Shown here: positions 8,155-16,181 of the stretch, piece by piece
How positions within the stretch are numbered: the first letter of the stretch is position 1
Layout of the letters: each line of letters begins with the position of its first letter
Assembly (NCBI GenBank): GCA_022842685.1
Contig: JALHPC010000002.1
Location: forward strand, 1 to 64,000
Source: Candidatus Kapaibacterium sp.
GTDB lineage: Bacteria > Bacteroidota > Ignavibacteria > Kapaibacteriales > Kapaibacteriaceae
DNA: 64,000 nt
Direction: 5' to 3'
Made by a program: the position numbers and the translations under genes
The notes under the pieces: generated by a model
Seen by the model: the letters and a program-made list of their open reading frames with translations, nothing else
Database searches by the model: none
What the model was told of the DNA's origin: nothing

Positions 8155-8664
8155 ATGCGCCAACATACCATACGTATTGCTGCTCGGTGCGCCCATGTTG
8201 CCAACGGTAGGCAGTGTGGGCGCACAACTGTTGTGACCCATCCGTATTGCTGGTACCACACTCGGACCGAGTTGGGTTTAGACGTGCGACAAAGCACCAT
8301 TGGCGGAGCGGGACTGGGGTTGTTTGCCATGCGACCATTCCTGCCGGGAGAGCGTGTTGCACACTATGGCGGTGAGCGGATGACGCACGATGAATATCAG
8401 GAGCGCTATGAGGGACAGTCGATGGGTGCCTATGGTATCGAGATAGACGAGGACCTTGTGCTTGATGCTCGCGCAACCACCAGCGGAGTGGCAAGATATG
8501 CGTGCGACTATCATGGTTCTGGCAACGAGCCCAACGCAGAGTTCGTGGCAATGATCGACGAGGGCGAGTGGGTAGTATGGATACTCGCCGTACGACCGAT
8601 CAAGGTTGGTGAAGAGATTTTTGTAGACTATGGTGAGGAGATGCACGACGCCATGGGCGTGTGA
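8155..8664 (+). CDS. SET-domain protein (putative protein lysine methyltransferase)
   Basis: 169 residues, cytosolic. The N-terminal 40 residues hold a Cys/His cluster (CAHVANGRQCGR ... YCWYH) that could bind one zinc ion. The SET fold follows: STIGGAGLGLFAMRPFLPGE (the 'GxGxF/A' motif binding S-adenosylmethionine), ARYACDYHGSGNEPNAEF (replacing the usual NHSC.PNA), and EEIFVDYGEE (the catalytic 'E-x-x-x-D-Y-G' end). SET proteins methylate lysines, normally in proteins; the target in this organism is unknown. The gene appears leaderless and is isolated, converging with pbpC with zero bases between the stops. Bacterial SET proteins of this size occur, and some are thought to be acquired from eukaryotes. 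Confidence 0.85.
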   Translation: MRQHTIRIAARCAHVANGRQCGRTTVVTHPYCWYHTRTELGLDVRQSTIGGAGLGLFAMRPFLPGERVAHYGGERMTHDEYQERYEGQSMGAYGIEIDEDLVLDARATTSGVARYACDYHGSGNEPNAEFVAMIDEGEWVVWILAVRPIKVGEEIFVDYGEEMHDAMGV

Positions 8665-11016
8665 TTACCACGTGCGCACAGCGAAGGAAATCGTCGAGCT
8701 ACGGCCTAGGTCGTCGGTACACGTGAGCGTATTTGTGCCTTGAATGGGCATGACGAATACGGCGCTACCGGCCGGACTTTGGGCAACAAAGGCGTCGTTA
8801 AGGTACCAGTAGATCGTGCGAGCATCGGCGGGCGCGTGGGCAGCACATCGAATCTTCGTGTCGACGCTGCGTTCAAGAAGGTATTCCTTGCCTGCTAAAG
8901 GGGCCGTGATGGTAATCGTGCCCGACGACATGCGTGGACAGTACTGACTGTGGGGAGGTGGAGGCGTGGGGGCAACGCCCTGAGCGCGCATGTGCGACAA
9001 CAATGCCGGCGGCAACGTAGTATACCACGCTGTTCGTGTTGGTATGTCGGACGGAATGCAACTGGTACAGTACGACGTTGTGGCGTGCTCGTCGATGACG
9101 AATGGTGTACGATGAGAGCACACTGCCGTGGCGGTTCGCTCTGGCAGATAGACGTCGGCAACGACGTCGGTGCATGAATCGGCAGGTACGAGTCCAGTGA
9201 TCGAGCAAACAAGGCGAACGTCCACAGATGCTGGGCGGCGAAGCCATCCGTGCGATGACTTCATCGACTCAAGCATGCGAAACACATCGAAGAGCACTGG
9301 CGTGGCGCATTGAGACCCAGTGAGGTTGGCATTGCCTGTGCCGTCGAAATTTCCAACCCAAACGCCAACGGTGAACCGCTCATTGTAGCCGAAGCTCCAA
9401 GCATCGCGGCGACCGTACGACGTGCCCGTCTTCCACGCCACCTGCGGCAACCGCGACGTAACATCGATCCCCTGCGGAAGGTCGGGGCGTTCGTGCTTTG
9501 TAAGAATGTCGCTTATCATCCAAGCGGCACCGTTGGAGCAAATGGCAACGCCAGGGAAGTCGGATCGGTCGGACGTGAGCAGCCGTAGCGGCTTCCACGT
9601 GCCACCCCGAGCAAAGGCGGCATACATCGAAGCAAGGTCGGCAAGCGAGGTGCCGCAGCCACCCAGCACAAGAGAGAGACCGACGTCGACAACCTTGCCA
9701 GGACGAAACGCTCGGAAGTGCATCGAACGAAGCGTCGCCACGGCGTCGTCGACGCCGATACGGTGAAGTGTATGGACTGCGGGAATGTTCAGCGATGTGG
9801 CAAGGGCGTCTTCGACCGACACGGCACCGCGGAAGCGCTGGTCGAAATTTAGCGGTGCATAGCCGTCGACGTCGAGCGGCACGTCTTCTAGGACGGTCTT
9901 CGGCGTTAGTATTCCGCGGTCGAAGGCGCGAGCGTACACCAGGGGTTTTAGCGTCGAGCCGGGCGAACGTATGGCGTGTACTCCGTCGACAAAACCTCGT
10001 GCGCGCCGATCGGTGATGTCGGCCGAGCCAACGTAGGCCAGGTATGACGACGTTGCATTGTCGATAACCACCAGACTTGCATTCGTAATGCCCAACGTGC
10101 GAAGGCGTCGCATATGATTTTGCAGGATGGCATCAGCGCTTCGCTGCACGTCTTTATCGAGCGTTGTAACAACGGTTGTACTGCCGTGCGAAAATCGCTG
10201 CGCCCGTACGCTGGCGTGCCACGCATCGCGTGGCGTGGCAATGCGTTCGATGTGCATCGGCTCGGCCACGGCTTCGGCCAAACGTTCGGCGTCGATCAAA
10301 CCCAATGCGTTCATGCGTTCGAGCCAGCGGTCGCGCGCCTGGCGCAGGGCAACAGGCGCCGCATGCAATCGAAGCGTTGTTGGGCGATTGGGAATAACGA
10401 CAAGCGTTGCAAGTTCGGCCGTAGAGAGGTGTTTGGGCAGTTTGTCGTAGTACATCACACTTGCCGCGCTGACCCCTTCAACATTGCCACCATAGGGTAC
10501 AAGGGTAAGGTACATGGACAGGATGGTGTGTTTATCATAGCGGAGCTCGAGTTGAACAGCGCGTACGATTTCAACAAGCTTGTTCCACATCGTCCGTGGC
10601 TTTGGCTCGAGCAGGCGTGCCACCTGCATGGTAATGGTACTTGCGCCCGAGGTGCGCCGTCCGGTTGTGAGATTATTCCACGCCGCTCGGAGCATGGCAA
10701 CTGGGTTAACGCCAGGGTGCCAATAGAAGAGGCGGTCTTCCTTGGCAATAAATGCCTGGACCAGGTCGGGGTCGACGTCATCGACGGATGAAATGAAGCG
10801 CCACCGTTCATCGGTGCTCAGAAAGGCAGAGAGTACGGTACTATCGCGGTCGAGGACAAGGACAGACGACGGTGGTAGCGTTGGCGGTGGAAACATTCGG
10901 TCGGCCACGAGGAAACCAAGCACGGCAAGAATCGTCAACGCGCTCCCCAGGGCATATGACGATGCCGTAACAGGGGAGAGTGCTCGCACCAGAGTGCGTA
11001 ATTTTGCTGTCACCAT
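8665..11016 (-). CDS. pbpC: Penicillin-binding protein 1C (bifunctional class A PBP)
   Basis: 783 residues from the ATG at 11016 (a GTG sits one codon upstream). One TM helix near residues 20-42 anchors it in the inner membrane. The GT51 glycosyltransferase domain has IAKEDRLFYWHPGVNP with the catalytic Glu and SGASTITMQVARLL. The transpeptidase domain has all three motifs: STLK (SxxK nucleophile, in RSPGSTLKPLVYA), SLN (SxN) and KTGTSYGRRDAW (KTG). The last 90 residues form the BiPBP_C Ig-like domain specific to PBP1C. It polymerises and crosslinks peptidoglycan. It is divergent from the fatty-acid hydroxylase gene, with about 17 bases between the starts. Confidence 0.96.
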   Translation of the reverse strand: MVTAKLRTLVRALSPVTASSYALGSALTILAVLGFLVADRMFPPPTLPPSSVLVLDRDSTVLSAFLSTDERWRFISSVDDVDPDLVQAFIAKEDRLFYWHPGVNPVAMLRAAWNNLTTGRRTSGASTITMQVARLLEPKPRTMWNKLVEIVRAVQLELRYDKHTILSMYLTLVPYGGNVEGVSAASVMYYDKLPKHLSTAELATLVVIPNRPTTLRLHAAPVALRQARDRWLERMNALGLIDAERLAEAVAEPMHIERIATPRDAWHASVRAQRFSHGSTTVVTTLDKDVQRSADAILQNHMRRLRTLGITNASLVVIDNATSSYLAYVGSADITDRRARGFVDGVHAIRSPGSTLKPLVYARAFDRGILTPKTVLEDVPLDVDGYAPLNFDQRFRGAVSVEDALATSLNIPAVHTLHRIGVDDAVATLRSMHFRAFRPGKVVDVGLSLVLGGCGTSLADLASMYAAFARGGTWKPLRLLTSDRSDFPGVAICSNGAAWMISDILTKHERPDLPQGIDVTSRLPQVAWKTGTSYGRRDAWSFGYNERFTVGVWVGNFDGTGNANLTGSQCATPVLFDVFRMLESMKSSHGWLRRPASVDVRLVCSITGLVPADSCTDVVADVYLPERTATAVCSHRTPFVIDEHATTSYCTSCIPSDIPTRTAWYTTLPPALLSHMRAQGVAPTPPPPHSQYCPRMSSGTITITAPLAGKEYLLERSVDTKIRCAAHAPADARTIYWYLNDAFVAQSPAGSAVFVMPIQGTNTLTCTDDLGRSSTISFAVRTW

Positions 11017-11033
11017 CACGAAGGAGTAGGACC

Positions 11034-11678
11034 ATGGGTACGAAGTTCGTATCCAACAAGGACGAGACAGTACGGATGTTCAAGAACCCCGTGCTTGAGT
11101 ACTTCTCGCATATCCATCCGGCCACACCCGTTGTTGTGTTTGTTCCCGTCATTGCGTGGGCGCTGTGGCGGGCGTTTGACGAAGTGCCAGCATTCGCAGC
11201 GGCAGGAATTGTGTTGGGTGGCTTGTTGTTGTGGACGTTTGTCGAATACACTATTCATCGATTTGCCTTCCATTTAGAGCCCAAGACAGAGCTTGGCAAA
11301 CGTATTCATTTCATGGTTCACGGTGTTCATCACGACTATCCACGCGACTCGACGCGACTGGTAATGCCGCTACTGGTGAGTGTTCCTTTGGCCGCTCTGT
11401 TTTATGTTGCGTTCTTGTTGACGGTTGCACCGTACCACAACGCCCTCTTTGCGGGCTTTGTGGCAGGGTACGTTGCCTACGATGTGATACATTACGCCAC
11501 ACATCATTGGGCCATGACAGGTCCGGTGGGGCGTTTCCTTAAGGAATATCACATGAAGCATCACTTCGTCGACGACCACACGGCCTACGGCGTGAGCACT
11601 CCTTTGTGGGACGTGCTGCTAGGTACGCTGCCGGCTTGGGTTCATAAACGGTCTCACTCACATTCCAATCGCACATAG
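11034..11678 (+). CDS. Fatty acid hydroxylase superfamily protein (FA2H-like)
   Basis: 214 residues from the ATG at 11034, preceded by AAGGAG at 11021-11026. It is an integral membrane di-iron enzyme: several TM segments and the histidine clusters EYTIHRFAFH, HGVHHDYP, HYATHHW and EYHMKHHF. The pattern and size match fatty acid 2-hydroxylases (Scs7/FA2H, without the cytochrome b5 domain), which hydroxylate the acyl chain of sphingolipids using oxygen. Sphingolipids occur in some Bacteroidota, so a lipid substrate is reasonable. Other family members act on sterols or carotenoids, so the substrate is not settled. nuoC follows after two bases. Confidence 0.88.
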   Translation: MGTKFVSNKDETVRMFKNPVLEYFSHIHPATPVVVFVPVIAWALWRAFDEVPAFAAAGIVLGGLLLWTFVEYTIHRFAFHLEPKTELGKRIHFMVHGVHHDYPRDSTRLVMPLLVSVPLAALFYVAFLLTVAPYHNALFAGFVAGYVAYDVIHYATHHWAMTGPVGRFLKEYHMKHHFVDDHTAYGVSTPLWDVLLGTLPAWVHKRSHSHSNRT

Positions 11679-11680
11679 GC

Positions 11681-12208
11681 ATGGCACTTTCTAACTCAGT
11701 CATCCTCGACGTTGCCAGCGGTATTGCCGCTGGCGTTACTGCATCGGAACATCACGGTGATTACGCACTACGCGTCCCGCGAGAGTCCATCATCGACGTT
11801 CTAACGGAACTCCGCGACAATCCGCGTACCGGGTTTGACCAATGTGTCGACATTACCGTAGTCGACTGGGCCACGTCGCCCGACCGCTACGAAGTGGTAT
11901 ACCTTTTGTATTCGATTGCGAACGCCGCTCGTGTAACGGTAACGACGATGCTGCGTGCAGATCGGCCGCATGTTGCTTCGGCCGTTGACGTGTGGGAAGG
12001 TGCAAACTGGTATGAGCGCGAAGCGTACGACATGTACGGCGTCATCTTTGAAGGGCATCCCGACTTGCGTCGATTCTTTATGCCCGAGGACTTCATGGAT
12101 GAGGACGGCGAGCCCCTCTATCCGCTCCGGAAGGACTTCCCGCTCATGGGCATTCCTGGTTCGCTTCCATTGCCCGATAAGCTGGGGTCGACGAACGTCA
12201 ACAAATAG
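11681..12208 (+). CDS. nuoC: NADH-quinone oxidoreductase subunit C (30 kDa)
   Basis: 175 residues. The complex I 30-kDa signature is clear: NWYEREAYDMYGVIFEGHPD, then LRRFFMPEDF. NuoC belongs to the peripheral arm and helps shape the quinone-binding area; it has no cofactor of its own. The usual neighbours nuoB and nuoD are missing on both sides, so this gene stands apart from any nuo operon visible here. It is probably cotranscribed with the hydroxylase gene (2-base gap). The stop converges with the STAS gene. Confidence 0.95.
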   Translation: MALSNSVILDVASGIAAGVTASEHHGDYALRVPRESIIDVLTELRDNPRTGFDQCVDITVVDWATSPDRYEVVYLLYSIANAARVTVTTMLRADRPHVASAVDVWEGANWYEREAYDMYGVIFEGHPDLRRFFMPEDFMDEDGEPLYPLRKDFPLMGIPGSLPLPDKLGSTNVNK

Positions 12209-12216
12209 CGTCGACG

Positions 12217-12561
12217 TTAGTCGGTCTGAAGCCACGTAATTGCGTCGGCAACCGTAGCATGAAACTCGAAGAGGTATTCAATCTGCGAAATTCGGAACAG
12301 GTTCCGAACCGGCTCCTGTACTCCTACCAGCACCACGAACCCCTCGTTCTCGTTCATTTGACGTCGCGCAAGAAGGATCGAACTCAACCCCTGCGAGTCG
12401 CAGAAGTGAACCGATGACAAATCAATGACCAGTGCCTTGACATTCGGCTGGCACAAGATCAACAGCTCGCTTTTTACGTCGGGTGCATTCGTGCTGTCCA
12501 ACACTGGCTCCTTAATCGTGAGGATCACCAGCTCGTCATCTTGTTCTACGGAAAAGCGCAT
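12217..12561 (-). CDS. STAS-domain anti-sigma factor antagonist
   Basis: 114 residues, the usual size of SpoIIAA/RsbV proteins. The STAS core has KALVIDLSSVHFCDSQGLSS, with the phosphorylatable Ser in the DSxGLS loop. In the partner-switching scheme, a kinase/anti-sigma factor phosphorylates this serine and the unphosphorylated form frees the sigma factor. No kinase or phosphatase partner is encoded next to it, so it either works with partners elsewhere or in another STAS function. It is divergent from the glycosyltransferase. Confidence 0.9.
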   Translation of the reverse strand: MRFSVEQDDELVILTIKEPVLDSTNAPDVKSELLILCQPNVKALVIDLSSVHFCDSQGLSSILLARRQMNENEGFVVLVGVQEPVRNLFRISQIEYLFEFHATVADAITWLQTD

Positions 12562-12579
12562 GGGAGAATTCTTCGTTTC

Positions 12580-13632
12580 GTGGTCGTTGGTTCTGTCACG
12601 AATATCCGAAAGTTTCGCGCACTGATTCGCTCAATCCTCGTTATTCGCCTGTCGTCGCTCGGCGACGTCATCCTGGCCACGCCCATCGTGCGCCAGCTTG
12701 CCCATAGCTTCCCCGATGCTCGCATCGATGTGGCAACCGCAGATCGATTCGCCGACGTGTGGGCACATAATCCCTACGTAACTCGCTGTTGGGCTGTTGA
12801 AGACGATCCAGCACGCACAGATTCCGCCAAGCTGAAACTCGCAGAATCACTTCCGCGTGGGCGGTACGACGTTGTTGTAGACCTTCAACATTCTCTCAGA
12901 TCGTCGTTCCTTCGTAAGGGGCTCTGTGATACGCTTCGCGTTGCACCAAAGTACCGTCGCGAAAAACTCGCCATGGTTTGGCTGAAGCGATTCCCACGGC
13001 ATGTAGTGCACGTGGTAGACCGCTATCGGTCGTGCTTAGAAGGCCTGCCGCTAGCGCTCGACGTTGCCGGTCCCGAAGTGTGGACGCCAGCCGAACGTGC
13101 CGCAGGAGCATACGAAGGCGCACCACCGATGGCAGCATCGTTGAACCGCATAGCCGTGGCTGCAGGTGCCCACCATGCCACAAAACGGTGGCTTCCAGAG
13201 CGCTTTGGCGAACTGTGTCACCGTATCGTCGACGAGCTTGGCGCTACTCCGGTGCTTGTTGGTGGGCCCGCCGACAGCGCTACAGTCGACGCCGTGATGA
13301 TGTACGCACCCCCCGCCACTATCCGCGCCGATGGTGCCACAACTCTTGCCGATACCATTGCAATCCTCGATACATGCAGCGCGATAGTGACGAACGATAC
13401 AGGCGTGATGCACCTGGCGTCGGCGCGCCGTCTGCCCGTTGTGGCCATCTACGGCGGCACTGTTCCACAACTTGGCTTTACACCGTATGGCGTGCGCTAT
13501 CGCATAGCCGAAGCCGATGTGGCATGTAGGCCCTGTAGTCATATCGGAAAACGTTCATGTCCAAAGAAGCACTTCCGTTGTATGACAGACGTACACGCTA
13601 CACAAGTCCTTAGCCAACTGATAGATTTGTAG
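12580..13632 (+). CDS. Glycosyltransferase family 9 (heptosyltransferase-like)
   Basis: About 350 residues with a GTG start at 12580; the family normally begins at the ILVIRLSSLGDVIL segment, so the true start may be an unusual ATT at 12625. No ATG is available nearby, and a TTG at 12541 is another option. The N-terminal Rossmann-like domain begins with that motif; the C-terminal nucleotide-sugar domain has WLPERFGELC, LVGGPAD and VTNDTGVMHLASA. GT9 enzymes add ADP-heptose to lipopolysaccharide core. A Cys-rich tail (RPCSHIGKRSCPKKHFRC) resembles that of other bacterial GT9 proteins. The oxidoreductase gene follows after two bases. Confidence 0.85.
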   Translation: MVVGSVTNIRKFRALIRSILVIRLSSLGDVILATPIVRQLAHSFPDARIDVATADRFADVWAHNPYVTRCWAVEDDPARTDSAKLKLAESLPRGRYDVVVDLQHSLRSSFLRKGLCDTLRVAPKYRREKLAMVWLKRFPRHVVHVVDRYRSCLEGLPLALDVAGPEVWTPAERAAGAYEGAPPMAASLNRIAVAAGAHHATKRWLPERFGELCHRIVDELGATPVLVGGPADSATVDAVMMYAPPATIRADGATTLADTIAILDTCSAIVTNDTGVMHLASARRLPVVAIYGGTVPQLGFTPYGVRYRIAEADVACRPCSHIGKRSCPKKHFRCMTDVHATQVLSQLIDL

Positions 13633-13634
13633 TC

Positions 13635-14639
13635 ATGAACACGATTGGACTTGCCGTTGTAGGCGCGGGTAACATCGCGCAGAACATTCACTTGCCACAG
13701 CTGTCGGCCATGCCAGGAGTGGCGCTCAAGGTTATTTGCGACAAGCAACTGTCGAAAACCCGCGTGCTCGCCGAGCGGTATAACGTGCCACACGCAGTTC
13801 GCTCTGTCGAAGAGGCATTGCAGGTGCCAGGCGTCGATGCCGTGGTGGTAACCACGAGCACCGATGCACACGCTAGTGTTGCACTGGCAGCTATCCAGGC
13901 CGGCAAACACGTCTTCGTCGAGCGTCCTGTGGGCCGATCCATGCAAGAAGCCATCGACATTCGCGATGCGGCTCGAACGCACGACGTACAAGTGATGGTC
14001 GGAATGAATCACCGGTTTCGGTCCGACATTGTTCAGTTAAAAAATGCTGTCGAACGTGGCGACATAGGTCCCGCATTCTACGTCAAAGCAGGATGGGTCA
14101 AGCAGCGATCGACCGACGCGCGCTGGTTGGCCCAGGCCGACAAGTCGGGCGGCGGCGTTCTCGTCGATCTAGGCGTCGTCGTGATTGACATGATCTTGCA
14201 CGTGTTCAACTTCGGTCGCGTGCGGAGCGTGAACTGTTCGACGTTCAATCTTGAAACCCGGACTGTTGAGGATGTTGTTGTTGCGATGCTAACGTTTGAG
14301 AATGGCGCCGTTGCCACGATCGAGACAAGTTGGTCGCTCATGCGTGCCGAAGATCTCTACTATTGCAACGTCTTTGGCAAAAAGGGGAGTGCCTTCATCA
14401 ATCCGTTCAAACTCGTTAAGCGAGTGGGTAACGAGTTCCAGACAATCGTCCCGTCGGCCGCCACGCCCGGCGTCTCGGTGTTCCGCAAGTCGTACGACAG
14501 CGAGCTCAAGCATTTCGCCAACGCCGTTCGTGGGCTCGTACCAATGGTGTCGACCATCGACGAAGCCGTGGAACGCATGCGGATCGTTGAAGCACTCTAT
14601 GCCAGCGCCTCGATGCAGCGCGAGATCGTGATACCGTAG
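13635..14639 (+). CDS. Gfo/Idh/MocA family oxidoreductase
   Basis: 334 residues. The N-terminal NAD(P)-binding Rossmann fold shows VVGAGNIAQNIHLP and VVVTTSTDAHA; the C-terminal half is the family's open beta-sheet substrate domain. Two normally conserved catalytic spots are altered: the EKP motif reads VERP, and the GG...D.G.H..D signature reads GGGVLVDLGVVVID with Val at the His position. The usual hydride transfer on a sugar may therefore be modified or lost. Being two bases downstream of a GT9 gene suggests sugar metabolism for surface polysaccharide. The substrate is unknown. Confidence 0.88.
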   Translation: MNTIGLAVVGAGNIAQNIHLPQLSAMPGVALKVICDKQLSKTRVLAERYNVPHAVRSVEEALQVPGVDAVVVTTSTDAHASVALAAIQAGKHVFVERPVGRSMQEAIDIRDAARTHDVQVMVGMNHRFRSDIVQLKNAVERGDIGPAFYVKAGWVKQRSTDARWLAQADKSGGGVLVDLGVVVIDMILHVFNFGRVRSVNCSTFNLETRTVEDVVVAMLTFENGAVATIETSWSLMRAEDLYYCNVFGKKGSAFINPFKLVKRVGNEFQTIVPSAATPGVSVFRKSYDSELKHFANAVRGLVPMVSTIDEAVERMRIVEALYASASMQREIVIP

Positions 14640-14674
14640 CGGCACGCGTGGCGCATGCTTTGCCCCCTTTTGTG

Positions 14675-14680
14675 TATAAT
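14675..14680 (+). promoter_or_regulatory. TATAAT box six bases before dnaB start
   Basis: A perfect TATAAT ends at 14680 and the dnaB ATG begins at 14687. If used, transcription would start at or inside the start codon. It does not match TAnnTTTG, and no good -35 is seen, so it could be chance. Confidence 0.3.
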
Positions 14681-14686
14681 GCGCCC

Positions 14687-16174
14687 ATGTCAACAGAGGC
14701 ACAACAACGGGGACCGGGAGCGCGCGACAAACGAGAGCGAGCACGTAAGAAAGCAGAGGCTGCGGCACTCACAACCGTAACGGGAAACATCCCGCCACAC
14801 TCGACAGATGCAGAGGTTGCCGTACTCGGCGCGATGCTTATCGACAAGGCGGCCGTGTCGAAGGTGGTAGAGATTATCGACGAAGAGTGCTTCTACCACG
14901 ATAACCACAAAACCATGTTCAAGGCCATGCTGGCCATGTTCGAGCGTGGAGTAACCATCGATATCATTACGCTGAACAACGAGCTAACGCGTAATGGCGA
15001 TTTGGAAAAAGTGGGCGGCACGTATGCTTTAACCGACCTGAGTCTGCGGGCAATTACTTCGGCCAATGTTGAGCACCACGCCCGCATCGTCCTTGAGCGA
15101 TTCCTTAAGCGACAGTTGATTGGCGTTGCCGGCGAGATTATCGTTGACTGTTTTGACGAAACCACCGACGCCCTCGAAGAGGTAGACCGCGCGGAACAAC
15201 GCATTTTCGAGGTGGCTGAGCGCCGTCTTAAGCGTTCGTATTCCGGCATGGAGAAGCTTGCAAAGACCGTGTTGGAGCATATCCTTACCTTCGGCGACGA
15301 TCACGACGGCATTACTGGAGTACCTTCGGGCTTTCAAAAGCTCGACGAAATGCTCTCGGGTTTTCAGAAGACCGACCTCGTAATCCTTGCTGCCCGACCC
15401 TCGATGGGGAAGACGGCGTTCGCACTTTCCACTGCACGTAATGCTGCCAACGCCGGCCATGCCGTTGGACTCTTCTCGCTCGAAATGTCGGCGCAGCAGC
15501 TCGTAATGCGCTTTATCTCGGCCGACTCGGAGATCAACCTGCAGCGATTGCGGTCCGGACGTCTAAGCGACGCCGATCGGCAGCAGCTGGTGCGCCGACT
15601 CGATAACTTGATGAAGGCGCCCATCTACATCGACGACTCTGCGGCACTCACACCCGTTGAGTTCCGCGCAAAGTGCCGACGGATGAAAATGGAGCATGGC
15701 ATTAGCATCGTCATCGTTGACTACCTCCAACTGATGCATGCCCCTAAGGCAGAATCGCGTGAACGAGAAATTTCGATGATCTCGCATACGCTCAAACAGG
15801 TTGCCAAGGAGCTTGAGATACCGGTTGTTGCGCTGTCGCAGCTCAACCGTGGTGTGGAAGGCCGTGCAGATAAGCGCCCCATGCTTTCCGACTTGCGCGA
15901 GTCGGGTTCTATCGAGCAAGATGCCGACGTTGTGATGTTTGTTCACCGTCCGGAATATTATAAGATCGAGAAGTTCGAAGACGGTTCGCCGACCGAGAAC
16001 ATCGCAGAAATCATTGTCGGCAAACAGCGGAACGGTCCTACAGGAACTGCCCGACTGTTTTATGACAACACGCTGGCAAAGTTTGCCAACCTTTCCTACC
16101 ATCATTCTGAGTTCGAAGAACATGAGGAGCCACCGTTCGTTCCGTACTCCACCGGCGGTACCGAAGCATTCTAG
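14687..16174 (+). CDS. dnaB: Replicative DNA helicase DnaB
   Basis: 495 residues from the ATG at 14687 (MSTEAQQRGPG). A basic, low-complexity N-terminal extension of about 35 residues precedes the DnaB N-domain (PPHSTDAEVAVLGAML). The RecA-like motor carries Walker A AARPSMGKTAF (about residues 235-245), FSLEMSAQQL, the Walker B-like IVIVDYLQLM, and LSDLRESGSIEQDADVVMFV. It unwinds DNA at the replication fork as a hexamer. No intein or insertion is present. The neighbours are unrelated. Confidence 0.97.
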   Translation: MSTEAQQRGPGARDKRERARKKAEAAALTTVTGNIPPHSTDAEVAVLGAMLIDKAAVSKVVEIIDEECFYHDNHKTMFKAMLAMFERGVTIDIITLNNELTRNGDLEKVGGTYALTDLSLRAITSANVEHHARIVLERFLKRQLIGVAGEIIVDCFDETTDALEEVDRAEQRIFEVAERRLKRSYSGMEKLAKTVLEHILTFGDDHDGITGVPSGFQKLDEMLSGFQKTDLVILAARPSMGKTAFALSTARNAANAGHAVGLFSLEMSAQQLVMRFISADSEINLQRLRSGRLSDADRQQLVRRLDNLMKAPIYIDDSAALTPVEFRAKCRRMKMEHGISIVIVDYLQLMHAPKAESREREISMISHTLKQVAKELEIPVVALSQLNRGVEGRADKRPMLSDLRESGSIEQDADVVMFVHRPEYYKIEKFEDGSPTENIAEIIVGKQRNGPTGTARLFYDNTLAKFANLSYHHSEFEEHEEPPFVPYSTGGTEAF

Positions 16175-16181
16175 CCAACGG

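Noticed and set aside
15939..16181. Upstream extension of the WD40 gene
   Set aside because: It overlaps the dnaB coding region in another frame; a signal peptide starts right at the ATG at 16182.
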